A stretch of 64,000 bases of DNA from an uncultured Desulfuromonas sp. (lineage in GTDB: Bacteria; Desulfobacterota; Desulfuromonadia; Desulfuromonadales; Desulfuromonadaceae), in the NCBI RefSeq assembly GCF_963666745.1, contig NZ_OY762961.1, positions 3,766,992-3,830,991 of the forward strand. The letters run 5' to 3'. A program made the translations under genes and the position numbers. Each line of letters begins with the position of its first letter. The stretch's first letter is position 1. Shown in pieces: positions 52,285 to 61,302 of the stretch. Under the pieces are notes generated by a model. The model saw nothing but the letters and a program-made list of their open reading frames with translations, ran no database searches and was not told the DNA's origin.

Positions 52285-54795
52285 CTAGTCTTCAAAAGAC
52301 TCAGGAACCTCCATAGTGACCGCCGTTTTACAGATGCGCAGGCTACGGACCTCATGGTCGCCGAGGCCGAGCAGATGGGCGGCGATAGTGACCGGGCTGC
52401 CTTTACGCAGGGTCATGATCAGGGCATTTTGCTCCAGGCACAGGGCGTCGACATCGCCACGGATATCCACGTCGACCACTTTGCCGCCTTTGTCTCGTTG
52501 TACGATAACATGGTCGGCGTCCATAAATGGACCAATTTGTTCACTCACCCGCTGGCGGACGCTGTCATCAAGGGGCACGCGATAGTCGCTGGCAACAATA
52601 CAGCTGCCTGGTGACGGCATACGCCAATGAACATTTTGCACCGAGGTCACGGCGAATCCGCTCGGTAGCTCGGCGGCCAGTTGCTGGCCAAGCTGGTCCG
52701 CGTCAACGGGCTGATAGAGTTCCACATCGACCACTTCGCTGATGCTTTCGACCCCGGTGGGCAGCGCGTCGGGAAACGAGATGCGGGGGTGAGGGTGAAA
52801 TCCCTGGGAAAAACGCACCGGCGCATTTATGCGACGCAGTGCGCGCTGCAACACGGTCATGAATTCCAGATGACTGACAAAGCGGGCTTGGTCAGTCTTG
52901 TGCAGGCACAGGCGAATTTTAAAGCGCTCTTCCCCTTGAGAACTTTTTGCCTCGATCGCAGGGAATTGTGGCTGTTCTTTGGCATAGCGCATACGCAGCT
53001 GATCAAAATCGCACACACCGCAACCGCTGCATGGTCCGGTGCGGCAATCCGGGGTGTAGTGCTCGGCCAGGGCATTGCGGCGCTCCGCCAGGAAGAAACC
53101 TTTGTCGATGCCGCAGTCGATGTGGTCCCAGGGCAGAATTTCGTTTTCGTCACGCTGGCGCAGATAAAAATCACTGTCGATGCCGCAGTTAGCAAAGGCC
53201 TGTTGCCAGCGGGCGAACTGAAAATGATCGCGCCAGCCGTCAAAGCAACTGCCGAGTTCGACCGCTTTTTCCAAAACGGCACCAAGACGCCGGTCGCCAC
53301 GGGCAAACACCCCTTCAAGATAGGACAGTTCAGCTTCATGCCATTTCAGGCGTAGCTTTTTACGCCTCAGTTCGTCGCGCAGGTAGTGCTGCCGTTCCAC
53401 GGTTTCGGCGATGCTCAGTTGCGCTTCCCACTGGAACGGCGTATGCGCTTTGGGGACAAAGGTGGAGACGGCCACATTGACGTCGCCTCCGCCTTCCGTG
53501 CCTTTGGCGCAACGTTTGACCTGACGGGCCAGTTCAACAATGGCATCGAGGTCTTCACGGCTTTCCGTGGGCAAGCCCATCATGAAATAGAGTTTGATCA
53601 GCCTCCAGCCGAGGGTGTAGATGGTGCGGGCAGTTTCCAGCAGGTCATCGGCTTTGATCCCCTTGTTGATGACATCACGCAGCCGGTCGGTGCCAGCTTC
53701 CGGCGCCAGGGTGAAGCCGGTCTTGCGTACCTTGCGAATCTCTTCGATCAAATCTTCGGTCAGCGAACCGACGCGCAGGCTGGGCAGGGACACGGCCACG
53801 CGGTCTTCGGCATAACGGGCCATCAGGTGTTTGAGCAGCGGTTCAATGGCCGTATAGTCGCCGCTGGACAGTGACAGCAGTGAGACTTCGTCGTAACCGC
53901 TGTTTTCAAGGGCGTTGTCGATGTGTTGGGCGATGGTTTCCGCATTGCGCTCACGCACCGGGCGGTAGATATAACCGGCCTGGCAGAAGCGGCAGCCACG
54001 CGTACAGCCGCGGGCAATTTCGACCGCCACGCGGTCGTGAACCGTATGCATGAACGGAATCAGCGGTTTGTCCGGATAGACGGTTGTGTCGAGGTCGGTG
54101 ATAAAGCGGCGTTTGACGCTTTGCACCTGCGGGTCAAGAGCTGTGCGCTCTTTGATCTGACCTCTATCGTCATAACTGAAGGCAAACAGCTGCGGCAGGT
54201 AGATGCCCTCAATCAGTTTCAGACGATCGAAACATTGCTGGCGCGTTTCACCGGCCTGACGACTGTCACGCACGGTTTGACACAGCTCGACAATCACTTC
54301 TTCGCCGTCGCCGATCACGGCCAGGTCGATAAAGTCAGCCAATGGTTCCGGGTTATAGGCGCAGGGGCCACCAACGACGATCAGCGGATGGCTCTCATTG
54401 CGCTGGTCGCGGCGCAGGGGGATACCGGCCAGCTTGAGCATGGTCAGCACATTGGTGTAACACAATTCATATTGCAGGCTGAAACCGACCAGGTCGAATT
54501 TGCCGAGAGGCGTTTGTGATTCCAGCGACATCAGAGGGATATCTTGGTCGCGCATCTCCTGCGCCATGTCCGGCCAAGGGCAATAACTGCGTTCGGCAGC
54601 GATCCATTCCTGTTGGTTTAGAACACGGTAGAGAATGGCTGAACCGAGGTGGCTCATGCCGATTTCGTAGGTGTCGGGAAAGGCCAGGGCAAAACGTAGA
54701 TCCACAGAAGCGGGGTCTTTGTGGATGCTGCCAGCCTCGCCGCCGATATAGCGGGCCGGACGGTTAATGTGCAGCAGAGCGTCGCAGGAATTCAT
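52285..54795 (-). CDS. B12-binding-like radical SAM protein fused to a DUF2344 domain
   Basis: The 836-residue protein contains a B12-binding-like N-terminal part, then a radical-SAM cluster motif in RGCTRGCRFCQAGYIYRPVR (Cys triad near residue 265). LMMGLPTESREDLDAIVELA is a typical barrel segment, and CRTGPCSGCGVCDFDQLRMR adds a second cysteine group. From about residue 620 a DUF2344 domain follows (RFVSHLEFMTVLQRALRRIN; FSQGFHPHPRISF), separate in some species. The product is unknown. Its constant association with rng suggests an RNA-related modification, but this is inference. Confidence 0.9.
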   Translation of the reverse strand: MNSCDALLHINRPARYIGGEAGSIHKDPASVDLRFALAFPDTYEIGMSHLGSAILYRVLNQQEWIAAERSYCPWPDMAQEMRDQDIPLMSLESQTPLGKFDLVGFSLQYELCYTNVLTMLKLAGIPLRRDQRNESHPLIVVGGPCAYNPEPLADFIDLAVIGDGEEVIVELCQTVRDSRQAGETRQQCFDRLKLIEGIYLPQLFAFSYDDRGQIKERTALDPQVQSVKRRFITDLDTTVYPDKPLIPFMHTVHDRVAVEIARGCTRGCRFCQAGYIYRPVRERNAETIAQHIDNALENSGYDEVSLLSLSSGDYTAIEPLLKHLMARYAEDRVAVSLPSLRVGSLTEDLIEEIRKVRKTGFTLAPEAGTDRLRDVINKGIKADDLLETARTIYTLGWRLIKLYFMMGLPTESREDLDAIVELARQVKRCAKGTEGGGDVNVAVSTFVPKAHTPFQWEAQLSIAETVERQHYLRDELRRKKLRLKWHEAELSYLEGVFARGDRRLGAVLEKAVELGSCFDGWRDHFQFARWQQAFANCGIDSDFYLRQRDENEILPWDHIDCGIDKGFFLAERRNALAEHYTPDCRTGPCSGCGVCDFDQLRMRYAKEQPQFPAIEAKSSQGEERFKIRLCLHKTDQARFVSHLEFMTVLQRALRRINAPVRFSQGFHPHPRISFPDALPTGVESISEVVDVELYQPVDADQLGQQLAAELPSGFAVTSVQNVHWRMPSPGSCIVASDYRVPLDDSVRQRVSEQIGPFMDADHVIVQRDKGGKVVDVDIRGDVDALCLEQNALIMTLRKGSPVTIAAHLLGLGDHEVRSLRICKTAVTMEVPESFED

Positions 54796-54949
54796 CATTG
54801 TCTTTCAAGGGTGTCGTGTTAAATTAGGGAGCTGCTTGATGCACGGATTCCGGCACATGTCCCGATTGGTGCGCAGCCCACGCAATCTACAATGCCGCCT
54901 GCGGCACTGACAAGTTTTTTTGTTTTTTTCAACTGTTAAGGAGGAACAC

Positions 54950-55684
54950 ATGTCCGAAATCTTTTCCCCCGAGGTGGACCTGCATGTCCACACCATTTCT
55001 TCGGGGCATGCGTTCAGTACCATAGAGGAAAATGCTCGAGCCGCTGCAGAGCGAGGCCTCAAGGGGATCGGCATGACCGACCATGGGCCATCGATGCCCG
55101 GAGCGCCGCATCTCTATCATTTCATGGTGTTGGGCTTTATCCCGGATACGTTATGCGGTGTGCGCATTTTTCGCGGGATAGAAGCCAATTTGCAGAACGA
55201 TGGTCGCATCGACCTCGACGACAGCTATTTGCAAAATCTCGATGTGGTTCTGGCCGGGTTTCATGCCGATTGTGGTTATACGGGGACGACCCGCGACGAT
55301 CATACCCGGACCATGATGTTGGCCATGGAAAATCCGCTGGTGCATATTATCTCCCATCCCGGCAATCCGGAATTCCCGATTGATTATTATGCCGTGGTCC
55401 GTCAGGCGGTCGCGACCGGGACCGCTTTGGAGATCAACAGCTCTTCCTTTCGACGGGCGCGGCGGGGCAGTGCACCCAACTGCATGGAGATTGCCCGGCT
55501 GTGTGCCGAACAGGGGGCCTTGGTGTCCATCGGCAGTGATGCGCATATTGCTCAGGGGGTTGGAGAGTTCAGTGATTCCCTCCAGGCCTTGATGCAGGTG
55601 GGTATTGATCCCGAGCAGATTGTTAATCGAACTCTCGAATCGACCCTGGCATTTCTTGGCCTGGATGGAGAACTGGACGCATGA
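54950..55684 (+). CDS. PHP-domain phosphatase/hydrolase (YcdX-like)
   Basis: The 244-residue protein starts after a strong AAGGAGGAACAC. Metal-binding motifs of the PHP superfamily are seen: DLHVHTISSGHAFST, TDHGPSMPGAPH, GIEANLQND, ISHPGNPEFPIDY and a final SDAH. The YcdX-type zinc phosphatases are the closest class I recognise; the substrate is unknown. The stop overlaps the ATG of the class II aldolase (ATGA), so the two may act in one sugar-phosphate step. Confidence 0.9.
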   Translation: MSEIFSPEVDLHVHTISSGHAFSTIEENARAAAERGLKGIGMTDHGPSMPGAPHLYHFMVLGFIPDTLCGVRIFRGIEANLQNDGRIDLDDSYLQNLDVVLAGFHADCGYTGTTRDDHTRTMMLAMENPLVHIISHPGNPEFPIDYYAVVRQAVATGTALEINSSSFRRARRGSAPNCMEIARLCAEQGALVSIGSDAHIAQGVGEFSDSLQALMQVGIDPEQIVNRTLESTLAFLGLDGELDA

Positions 55685-56337
55685 GACTCTCTTTTGAACG
55701 ACAATTGATTGCCGATTACGGGCGTAAACTGGTGCAGAGCTGCTTGACGACCGGCAGTGGCGGAAATCTGAGCGTGTTGAATGCTGAAGAAAATCTGATT
55801 GCCATTGGTCCCAGCGGGATTGATTATGCGGATGTGTCGGCTCAGGACGTGGTCCTGGTGGATCGCCGGGGAACGGTGGTTGAAGGGCGCTGGAAACCGT
55901 CGAGTGAATTGAGCTTTCATCTCGCCCTGTACGATCAGCGCCCTGATGTGCGTGCTGTGGTTCATACCCATTCGGTGTATGCCACCACGATGGCTTGCCT
56001 GCATCGTGAGATCCCGGCGGTTCATTATCTGGTCGCTTTTGCCGGCAAAAAAGTTCCCCTGGCACCCTATGCCACCTTTGGTACCCCTGAACTCGCTGAA
56101 TCGGTACGCGGTCATATTGGTGACAGCAATGCTCTGTTGCTGGCGAACCATGGGTTGGTTGCTGTTGGTGGTGACCTGCCGCAGGCCTTTAATGTGGCAG
56201 AAGAGATCGAGCTGGTCGCGCGGATCTACTATCAGGCCTGCTCCATTGGTGAGCCGGTTTTGGTCGCGGATGACGAGATGGCGCGGGTGGTGGACAAGTT
56301 TCGCACCTATGGTCAACAGGATGGGGCTAAAAAATAA
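55681..56337 (+). CDS. Class II aldolase (L-fuculose-phosphate aldolase-like)
   Basis: The 218-residue zinc enzyme shows the class II aldolase/adducin fold: TTGSGGNLSVLNAEENLIAI near the start, the acid/base Glu in WKPSSELSFHLALY, the zinc histidines in AVVHTHSVYATTM, and a third in NHGLVAVGGDL. Fuculose-phosphate aldolase and methylthioribulose-phosphate dehydratase belong to this fold; the fucA-like label is the closest, and no fucose pathway genes are nearby. Translation is coupled to the PHP gene. A terminator follows 30 bp downstream. Confidence 0.88.
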   Translation: MRLSFERQLIADYGRKLVQSCLTTGSGGNLSVLNAEENLIAIGPSGIDYADVSAQDVVLVDRRGTVVEGRWKPSSELSFHLALYDQRPDVRAVVHTHSVYATTMACLHREIPAVHYLVAFAGKKVPLAPYATFGTPELAESVRGHIGDSNALLLANHGLVAVGGDLPQAFNVAEEIELVARIYYQACSIGEPVLVADDEMARVVDKFRTYGQQDGAKK

Positions 56338-56366
56338 GAGAAACAACATCTCTTTGTCGTGAAATG

Positions 56367-56396
56367 AAAACGCCCGGTTTCAATACCGGGCGTTTT
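56367..56396. terminator. Bidirectional intrinsic terminator between aldolase and cytochrome genes
   Basis: AAAACGCCCGGT and ACCGGGCGTTTT form a 12-bp stem with loop TTCAAT, followed by TTTGT on the plus strand and a T-run on the minus strand. It serves the two convergent transcripts. Confidence 0.9.
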
Positions 56397-56410
56397 TTGT
56401 CTGTTTTAAT

Positions 56411-56665
56411 TTAGGGCGTTGCCTTGTGGCAAAACAGGCAACGGTTGGGGTCGGGATGATTCGGCGGAAATTCCATGCCCGGTTGACCGTGGCAATCCTT
56501 GCAGAATTTTTCAGCTGCCTTTTTGCCGTCCTGTTTGACAATCTGGTGAAATTCCTTATGGGTATCGTCCATCGGCAGATGTGGGGTTGTTTCGTCGGGG
56601 GCGGCCCATAAAACAGCCACAACAAGAACCCCGAGAACAATCATGATGATATCTCGTTTACTCAC
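56411..56665 (-). CDS. Membrane-anchored dihaem c-type cytochrome
   Basis: I start at the GTG at 56665, behind AAGGAACTGCGTCA, which gives 84 residues. An N-terminal helix (IIMIVLGVLVVAVLWAA) can act as uncleaved anchor or signal. Two haem-binding motifs follow, CKDCH and CLFCH, with a GMEFPPNHPDPNRC segment between them. An upstream in-frame ATG at 56716 would add 17 polar residues before the helix. It lies downstream of a small membrane protein gene and shares its structured leader, so the two probably form one electron-transfer unit. The partner is unknown. Confidence 0.88.
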   Translation of the reverse strand: MSKRDIIMIVLGVLVVAVLWAAPDETTPHLPMDDTHKEFHQIVKQDGKKAAEKFCKDCHGQPGMEFPPNHPDPNRCLFCHKATP

Positions 56666-56753
56666 TGACGCAGTTCCTTCCGGAGGTAGATAAATTCCAG
56701 ACGTTCGGTGTTTCACTCTGGTGGATGTGGATTGTTAACTGTGGTACGCGCAG

Positions 56754-57074
56754 CTATTCGCTGCGTAGAAACACCATATAGATCAGGAAAAAGATAATTG
56801 CCGCTCCACCGCCGATAAACATAAACAGACTGTCGGAGGACTTGTCAAGGCTTGTTCCCTGTTGATGGACGACGGTGACCAGGGCAATGAGGCCGGCAAG
56901 ACTTAGGGTGCAGGAGAGAAGCAGGTGCCATTTGAGGAGTAGGCTGACGATGATAAACACAACGGCCCCACCGATAAACCATGGATTGTGGATCAGGTCC
57001 AAGTCGAGAACATAGTTTACGACATGTTGGGTTTCAAGCGGGGAAAGCCAATCCATAATTTGATCCATTGTCAT
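56754..57074 (-). CDS. Small integral membrane protein of unknown function
   Basis: About 106 residues with three hydrophobic helices (WFIGGAVVFIIVSLLLKWHL; LLLSCTLSLAGLIALVTVV; LFMFIGGGAAIIFFLIYMVF) and a polar N-terminal stretch (MDWLSPLETQHVVNYVLDLD). Three in-frame ATGs stand in a row (57080, 57074, 57068) after AAAGGGTGA; the middle has the best spacing. There is no cysteine or histidine pair for a cofactor in the helices. It precedes the dihaem cytochrome by 88 bp on the same strand and may anchor or dock it. I do not recognise a family. Confidence 0.7.
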   Translation of the reverse strand: MTMDQIMDWLSPLETQHVVNYVLDLDLIHNPWFIGGAVVFIIVSLLLKWHLLLSCTLSLAGLIALVTVVHQQGTSLDKSSDSLFMFIGGGAAIIFFLIYMVFLRSE

Positions 57075-57080
57075 CGTCAT

Positions 57081-57230
57081 TCACCCTTTATTGTTTAAGG
57101 GCGTCGCAGTATCTTTGCAACGCACAAGGTTCGCTCTCTGCTAACCGGATTTAGTGACCGCTACGGTGTCGGACCGAAAGTGGTTTCAGCCTTTCGAACA
57201 GTCCTATTTGAAAGACTCCTCATAAATGAG
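57081..57230 (-). ncRNA. Structured 5' leader of the cytochrome operon
   Basis: Between the promoter at 57238-57265 and the first start codon is a leader of about 150 nt dense in inverted repeats. On the minus strand these are ACTCAT/ATGAG at the 5' end; CGAAAG/CTTTCG inside a GGAC/GTCC pair; ACCG-TAG-CGGT; and GGTT/AACC enclosing AGCAGAGAGCG. No known riboswitch class was matched by eye; a GEMM (c-di-GMP/cGAMP) fold was looked for and its core was absent. It may be a regulatory leader or a protein-binding site. Confidence 0.45.
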
Positions 57231-57237
57231 TTCATAA

Positions 57238-57265
57238 AACATAGCATTTTTATAAAGAAATACAA
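57238..57265 (-). promoter_or_regulatory. Putative sigma-70 promoter of the dihaem-cytochrome operon
   Basis: TTGTAT (57265-57260) and TATGTT (57243-57238) are 16 bp apart on the minus strand in AT-rich DNA. A start near 57230 would give a leader of about 150 nt. Confidence 0.5.
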
Positions 57266-57424
57266 GCGCGAAATATGCTGAAAACCTTGACTAGTCGTGC
57301 CTTTACACCTATCATCAGCCTCCTGTGTCATGTTGAATCAGCAGGCTGGATATTAAACTTTTTTTGATCCGTTTCAGGGCGGAAAATCGTTCGTCTTTTG
57401 AAACTGTTCCAGGCGGTACCCGCA

Positions 57425-58261
57425 TTGTCTTTATCTGAGAAATCTATCGGTGTTTTTGATTCAGGTGTCGGTGGCCTGACCGTTTTACACGAACTACGGC
57501 GCCTTTTGCCCGGAGAAAACCTGGTCTATCTCGGAGATACGGCACGTGTCCCGTATGGGACCAAAAGTCCGGAAACAGTTTGTACCTATGCGCGCCAGGC
57601 AGCGGAATTTTTACTCAGTGAACAGGTCAAGATGATTGTCGTTGCCTGCAATACTGCGTCATCCTTTGCTCTGGAACAATTACAAAACTCTTTGTCCGTG
57701 CCGGTTGTTGGCGTGATTGTGCCCGGTGCGCGTTGTGCCGTGCGCTTAACCCAGCGTCGAGTTGTCGGGGTCATCGGAACTCATGGAACCGTCAGCAGTG
57801 AGGCCTATCCTCAGGCGTTAAAACACTTGTTGCCTGATATTGAGGTCGTTTCTGCGGCCTGTCCCTTATTTGTTCCTCTGGCCGAAGAGGGCTGGGCCGA
57901 ACATCCGGTTGCCGCTCAGATTGCGTCGGAGTACCTGGCACCGTTGTTGGCCCGGGAGATTGATACGCTGGTTTTGGGGTGTACGCATTACCCGCTGTTG
58001 AAAGCGACATTGCACCGTGTGCTTCCGCAAACGGTGCAGCTGGTTGATTCCGCCGAAGAAACAGCGCGCGAGGTCAAGTCGTTGCTGACGCAGATGGCGT
58101 TGCTGAATCCACAACGCTGTGGGCAATGGAAATTTTACGTTACCGATGTGCCGACCCGTTTTGTTCAGGTTGGTCAGGGATTTCTCGGCCAGGCCGTTGA
58201 ACCCGTCACGCGCATCAGTTTGCCGGTCTGTCCCAGCTGCCATCAGGAGCCGTTGTCGTGA
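57425..58261 (+). CDS. murI: Glutamate racemase
   Basis: MurI supplies D-glutamate for peptidoglycan. SIGVFDSGVGGLTVLHELRR holds the first catalytic Asp and the Ser loop; VVACNTASSFALEQL carries the first catalytic cysteine, and LGCTHYPLLK the second. There is no ATG. A TTG at 57425 has AGGCGG 8 nt upstream and yields the usual N-terminus; a TTG at 57398 is possible but has no ribosome site at the right distance. At 278 residues it is complete. Its stop overlaps the GTG of the next gene. Confidence 0.94.
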   Translation: MSLSEKSIGVFDSGVGGLTVLHELRRLLPGENLVYLGDTARVPYGTKSPETVCTYARQAAEFLLSEQVKMIVVACNTASSFALEQLQNSLSVPVVGVIVPGARCAVRLTQRRVVGVIGTHGTVSSEAYPQALKHLLPDIEVVSAACPLFVPLAEEGWAEHPVAAQIASEYLAPLLAREIDTLVLGCTHYPLLKATLHRVLPQTVQLVDSAEETAREVKSLLTQMALLNPQRCGQWKFYVTDVPTRFVQVGQGFLGQAVEPVTRISLPVCPSCHQEPLS

Positions 58262-58869
58262 AAAAGATGTTACGCTGGTTTGGAGTCTTGGCGCTGGTTG
58301 CATTTCTGGCCGGCATTGCCGCTGTCTTCAATCCATTTACCAAAGAACCTGAGCCGGAACCTGAAAACATCACAGTTGAGCTTGAGCAAACCGTGCAACG
58401 CGATATTATGTTGTACTTCGGTGATCCCGAGTCGCCCTATCTGGCACAGGAGGAGCGCGCGATTGCGGAATGCGGGAATGATCTGGATTGTATTGAAGCG
58501 ATTGTCCGGGAATTGATTGCCGGTCCACAGTCCGGTCTGATCGCCGTATTGCCGTCGCAAGTCTTGCTGCTCGGAGTGGCGGTTGATGAAGATACGGTGT
58601 TTTTGGATTTTAATCGGGCTCTGCTGACACATCTACCTGCCGGCAGCAGCTCGGAATTGCTGTGTGTGCATGCCGTCGTCAATACGTTAGCGGCTAATTT
58701 CCCCTATGTGCGACGTCTGGTTATTCAAGTTGAAGGGGAGCGGATCGAAACGTTACGCGGTCACGTTGACCTGCGTGAGCCGGTGGTGGCGGATTTTTCA
58801 TTGGTGCGTCGCGAGTTGGATGTACCGGTGGTGGAAGACGTTGACATGACGGTGGAACAACAGGAATAG
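58258..58869 (+). CDS. GerMN-domain membrane protein
   Basis: The 203-residue protein has an N-terminal membrane helix (GVLALVAFLAGIAAVFNPF), a Pro/Glu-rich linker and a GerMN domain (YFGDPESPYLAQEERAIAEC; GVAVDEDTVFLDFNRALLTH; ELLCVHAVVNTLAANFPYVR). The domain is known from spore germination protein GerM and from exported proteins of non-sporulating bacteria; its ligand is unclear. It is translated from a GTG overlapping the murI stop. A cell-envelope role is likely but not shown. Confidence 0.88.
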   Translation: MKKMLRWFGVLALVAFLAGIAAVFNPFTKEPEPEPENITVELEQTVQRDIMLYFGDPESPYLAQEERAIAECGNDLDCIEAIVRELIAGPQSGLIAVLPSQVLLLGVAVDEDTVFLDFNRALLTHLPAGSSSELLCVHAVVNTLAANFPYVRRLVIQVEGERIETLRGHVDLREPVVADFSLVRRELDVPVVEDVDMTVEQQE

Positions 58870-58875
58870 AGGCGT

Positions 58876-61290
58876 ATGAACAGATTTCTTGAAGCGATAC
58901 AACAACGGGTACTGATTCTTGACGGAGCCATGGGAACGATGCTGCAAGCTCGCGGTCTTGAAGCCGGAGGCTGTCCGGAATTGATGAATCTCGAAAGACC
59001 CGAGGTTGTTGAGGGTGTCCATCGTGATTATGCCGAAGCCGGTGCTCAGATCATTGTTACCAATACCTTTGGTGGAACGAGCAGCAAGCTGGAGCATTAC
59101 GGCCTTGAGGATAAAGTTTATGAGGTGAATGTTCAGGCCGCTCGTCTGGCCCGGGCCGCACTTGCTGATCCTGCCAACGATTTCGTTGCCGGAAGTATTG
59201 GTCCGACCGGGCGCTTTGTTGAACCGGTGGGAGATGCCGGTTTCGATGAGATGGTCGAAATTTTTGCCGAACAGGTCAAGGCTCTGGTCGCTGGCGGCGT
59301 CGATCTGCTGACCTGCGAAACCTTTCTCGATATTCGCGAACTCAAGGCTGCGGTGATGGCTTGTCGCGAGTATTCTGATCTGCCGGTCATGGCCATGATG
59401 ACCTTTGACGATGGCGGGCGTACCGTCTTGGGAACACCTCCTGCTGCGGCTGCGGTAATGCTCGAAGGATTACGCGTCGATGTGGTTGGCACCAACTGTG
59501 GTCTCGGCATCGACGGGATGTATGAAATTCTTGCAGAGATGCGAGACGTCTGCTCCTGTCCTCTGATTGCCCAGGCCAATGCCGGTCTACCGATTCTCAA
59601 GGATGGAGAGACAATTTTTCCGGCAACGCCTGTGGAGATGACCAGCCATCACGATCAGTTGATCACTCTGGGGGTGCGTGTTCTCGGCGGTTGTTGCGGT
59701 ACCACGCCGGAACATATCCGCGTTATGCGCCAGGCCATGGACGAACGCAGTCAGCAGTGGGCACCGCCGCCACGTCGTGGTGTGCTGTCGAGTCGCACAC
59801 AGGTCGTTGCCATCGGACCGCAACAGCCGTGTGCCATTATTGGCGAGCGGATCAATCCGACCGGGAAAAAAGCCTACAGCGCCGAGTTGCGCGAAGGAAA
59901 AACCGCTTATATCCGTCGTGAGGCGCAACAGCAGACAGAGGCGGGTGCAACCTTGCTTGATGTCAACTGCGGAGCGCCCGGTACCGATGAGCCGTTAGCT
60001 CTTGAGCGTGCGGTGTATGCCATCAGTGGCGTGGTCGGGACACCTCTGGTACTGGACTCGTCAGATCCCGTGGCGTTGGAACGCGGGCTCAAGGCCGCTG
60101 ACGGTAAAGTGTTGATCAATTCGGTCAACGGCGAGGAAAAAAGCCTCTCAACCGTGTTGCCGCTGGCGAAAAAATACGGTGCTGCCGTCATCGGTTTATG
60201 CCTTGACGGCCAGGGCATTCCCAAAACCGCACAAGGACGGGTGGAGATTGCCGAACGGATTATCAGCCGGGCCGAGGCGTTGGGGATTCCCCGTTGCGAT
60301 GTGGTCATTGATTGTCTGGCTTTGACCGTTTCTGCCGAGCAGGATCAGGCGATTGAGACGCTCAAGGCGATCAGAACACTGACCCAGGAACAAGGCATGG
60401 CAACGGTGCTCGGTGTCAGTAATATTTCCTTTGGTCTGCCGCGTCGCCCCTTGATGTCGGCGACATTTTTCACCATGGCTCTGCAGGCCGGTCTCAGTGC
60501 GGCGATTATCAACCCAAAGGAACAGGCGATGATGGAGGCCTTTCGTGCCGCCATGGTTCTGCTGTGCAAAGACATACGCGCTGAACGTTATATTGACGCG
60601 TATGCTCAGCTTCAGGACGTTGCACCCGCGGCAACGCCAGAGTCAGGGGAAGAACGCACCATCCGCGAAAAACTGGCCCAGGCGATCATTGATGGCGATC
60701 AGGATGGCGTCGTCGCCCTGGTTGAGTGCGCTTTGACGGAAGGTCTGGATGTTTTGCAGATCAGCAATGAAGGGTTACTGGCCGGTCTTGAAGAGGTTGG
60801 AAAGCGCTTCGGAGCCAACCGTATCTTTTTGCCCCAGGTCTTGCTCAGCGCGGAAACGATGAAAACCGCTTTTACCCGTCTCAAGCAGGAGATGAAGGGA
60901 GCGCAGGTCACCTCTCTGGGCAAAATCATGATGGCGACGGTCGAGGGTGATATTCACGACATTGGCAAAAATATTGTTTGTACCTTGCTCGAAAATCATG
61001 GTTACGAGGTGATTGATTTGGGCAAAAATGTTTCGGCCGCAACCATTGTCGAACAGGCTAAAAATGCCAATGTGGATGCGGTTGGCTTGTCTGCCTTAAT
61101 GACGACGACTCTGCAACAAATGCAGGTGACGATTGAAGCTTTGAAAGCTGCTGGCGTCAAAGTTTTTACCATGGTCGGGGGGGCGGTTGTCACTCAGGAT
61201 TATGCCGATGAAATCGGTGCTGACCTCTATGCGGAAGACGCATTGGAGGCGGTTGCGAAAGTCAAGAAAATGCTTCAGAAAGCGTCCTAA
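58876..61290 (+). CDS. metH: MetH-type cobalamin methyltransferase lacking the AdoMet-activation domain
   Basis: The 804-residue protein has three of the four methionine-synthase modules. The homocysteine domain is at residues 1-300 (DGAMGTMLQARGLEAG; zinc cysteines in VGTNCGLG and LGGCCGTTPEH). The methyltetrahydrofolate-binding domain covers about 315-570 (IIGERINPTGKK; LLDVNCGAPGTDEP; VIDCLALTVSAEQ). The cobalamin modules cover about 585-804 (EGDIHDIGKNIVCTLLENHG, the His ligand motif). The C-terminal reactivation domain is missing, as in many anaerobes, which must use a separate reactivating protein. The ATG follows the GerMN stop by 6 bp. Confidence 0.93.
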   Translation: MNRFLEAIQQRVLILDGAMGTMLQARGLEAGGCPELMNLERPEVVEGVHRDYAEAGAQIIVTNTFGGTSSKLEHYGLEDKVYEVNVQAARLARAALADPANDFVAGSIGPTGRFVEPVGDAGFDEMVEIFAEQVKALVAGGVDLLTCETFLDIRELKAAVMACREYSDLPVMAMMTFDDGGRTVLGTPPAAAAVMLEGLRVDVVGTNCGLGIDGMYEILAEMRDVCSCPLIAQANAGLPILKDGETIFPATPVEMTSHHDQLITLGVRVLGGCCGTTPEHIRVMRQAMDERSQQWAPPPRRGVLSSRTQVVAIGPQQPCAIIGERINPTGKKAYSAELREGKTAYIRREAQQQTEAGATLLDVNCGAPGTDEPLALERAVYAISGVVGTPLVLDSSDPVALERGLKAADGKVLINSVNGEEKSLSTVLPLAKKYGAAVIGLCLDGQGIPKTAQGRVEIAERIISRAEALGIPRCDVVIDCLALTVSAEQDQAIETLKAIRTLTQEQGMATVLGVSNISFGLPRRPLMSATFFTMALQAGLSAAIINPKEQAMMEAFRAAMVLLCKDIRAERYIDAYAQLQDVAPAATPESGEERTIREKLAQAIIDGDQDGVVALVECALTEGLDVLQISNEGLLAGLEEVGKRFGANRIFLPQVLLSAETMKTAFTRLKQEMKGAQVTSLGKIMMATVEGDIHDIGKNIVCTLLENHGYEVIDLGKNVSAATIVEQAKNANVDAVGLSALMTTTLQQMQVTIEALKAAGVKVFTMVGGAVVTQDYADEIGADLYAEDALEAVAKVKKMLQKAS

Positions 61291-61302
61291 GGAGATCCGG
61301 TC

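Noticed and set aside
57081-57230. GEMM (c-di-GMP/cGAMP) riboswitch
   Set aside because: The conserved GGGACGCAAAGCC core and tetraloop-receptor elements were looked for and not found.
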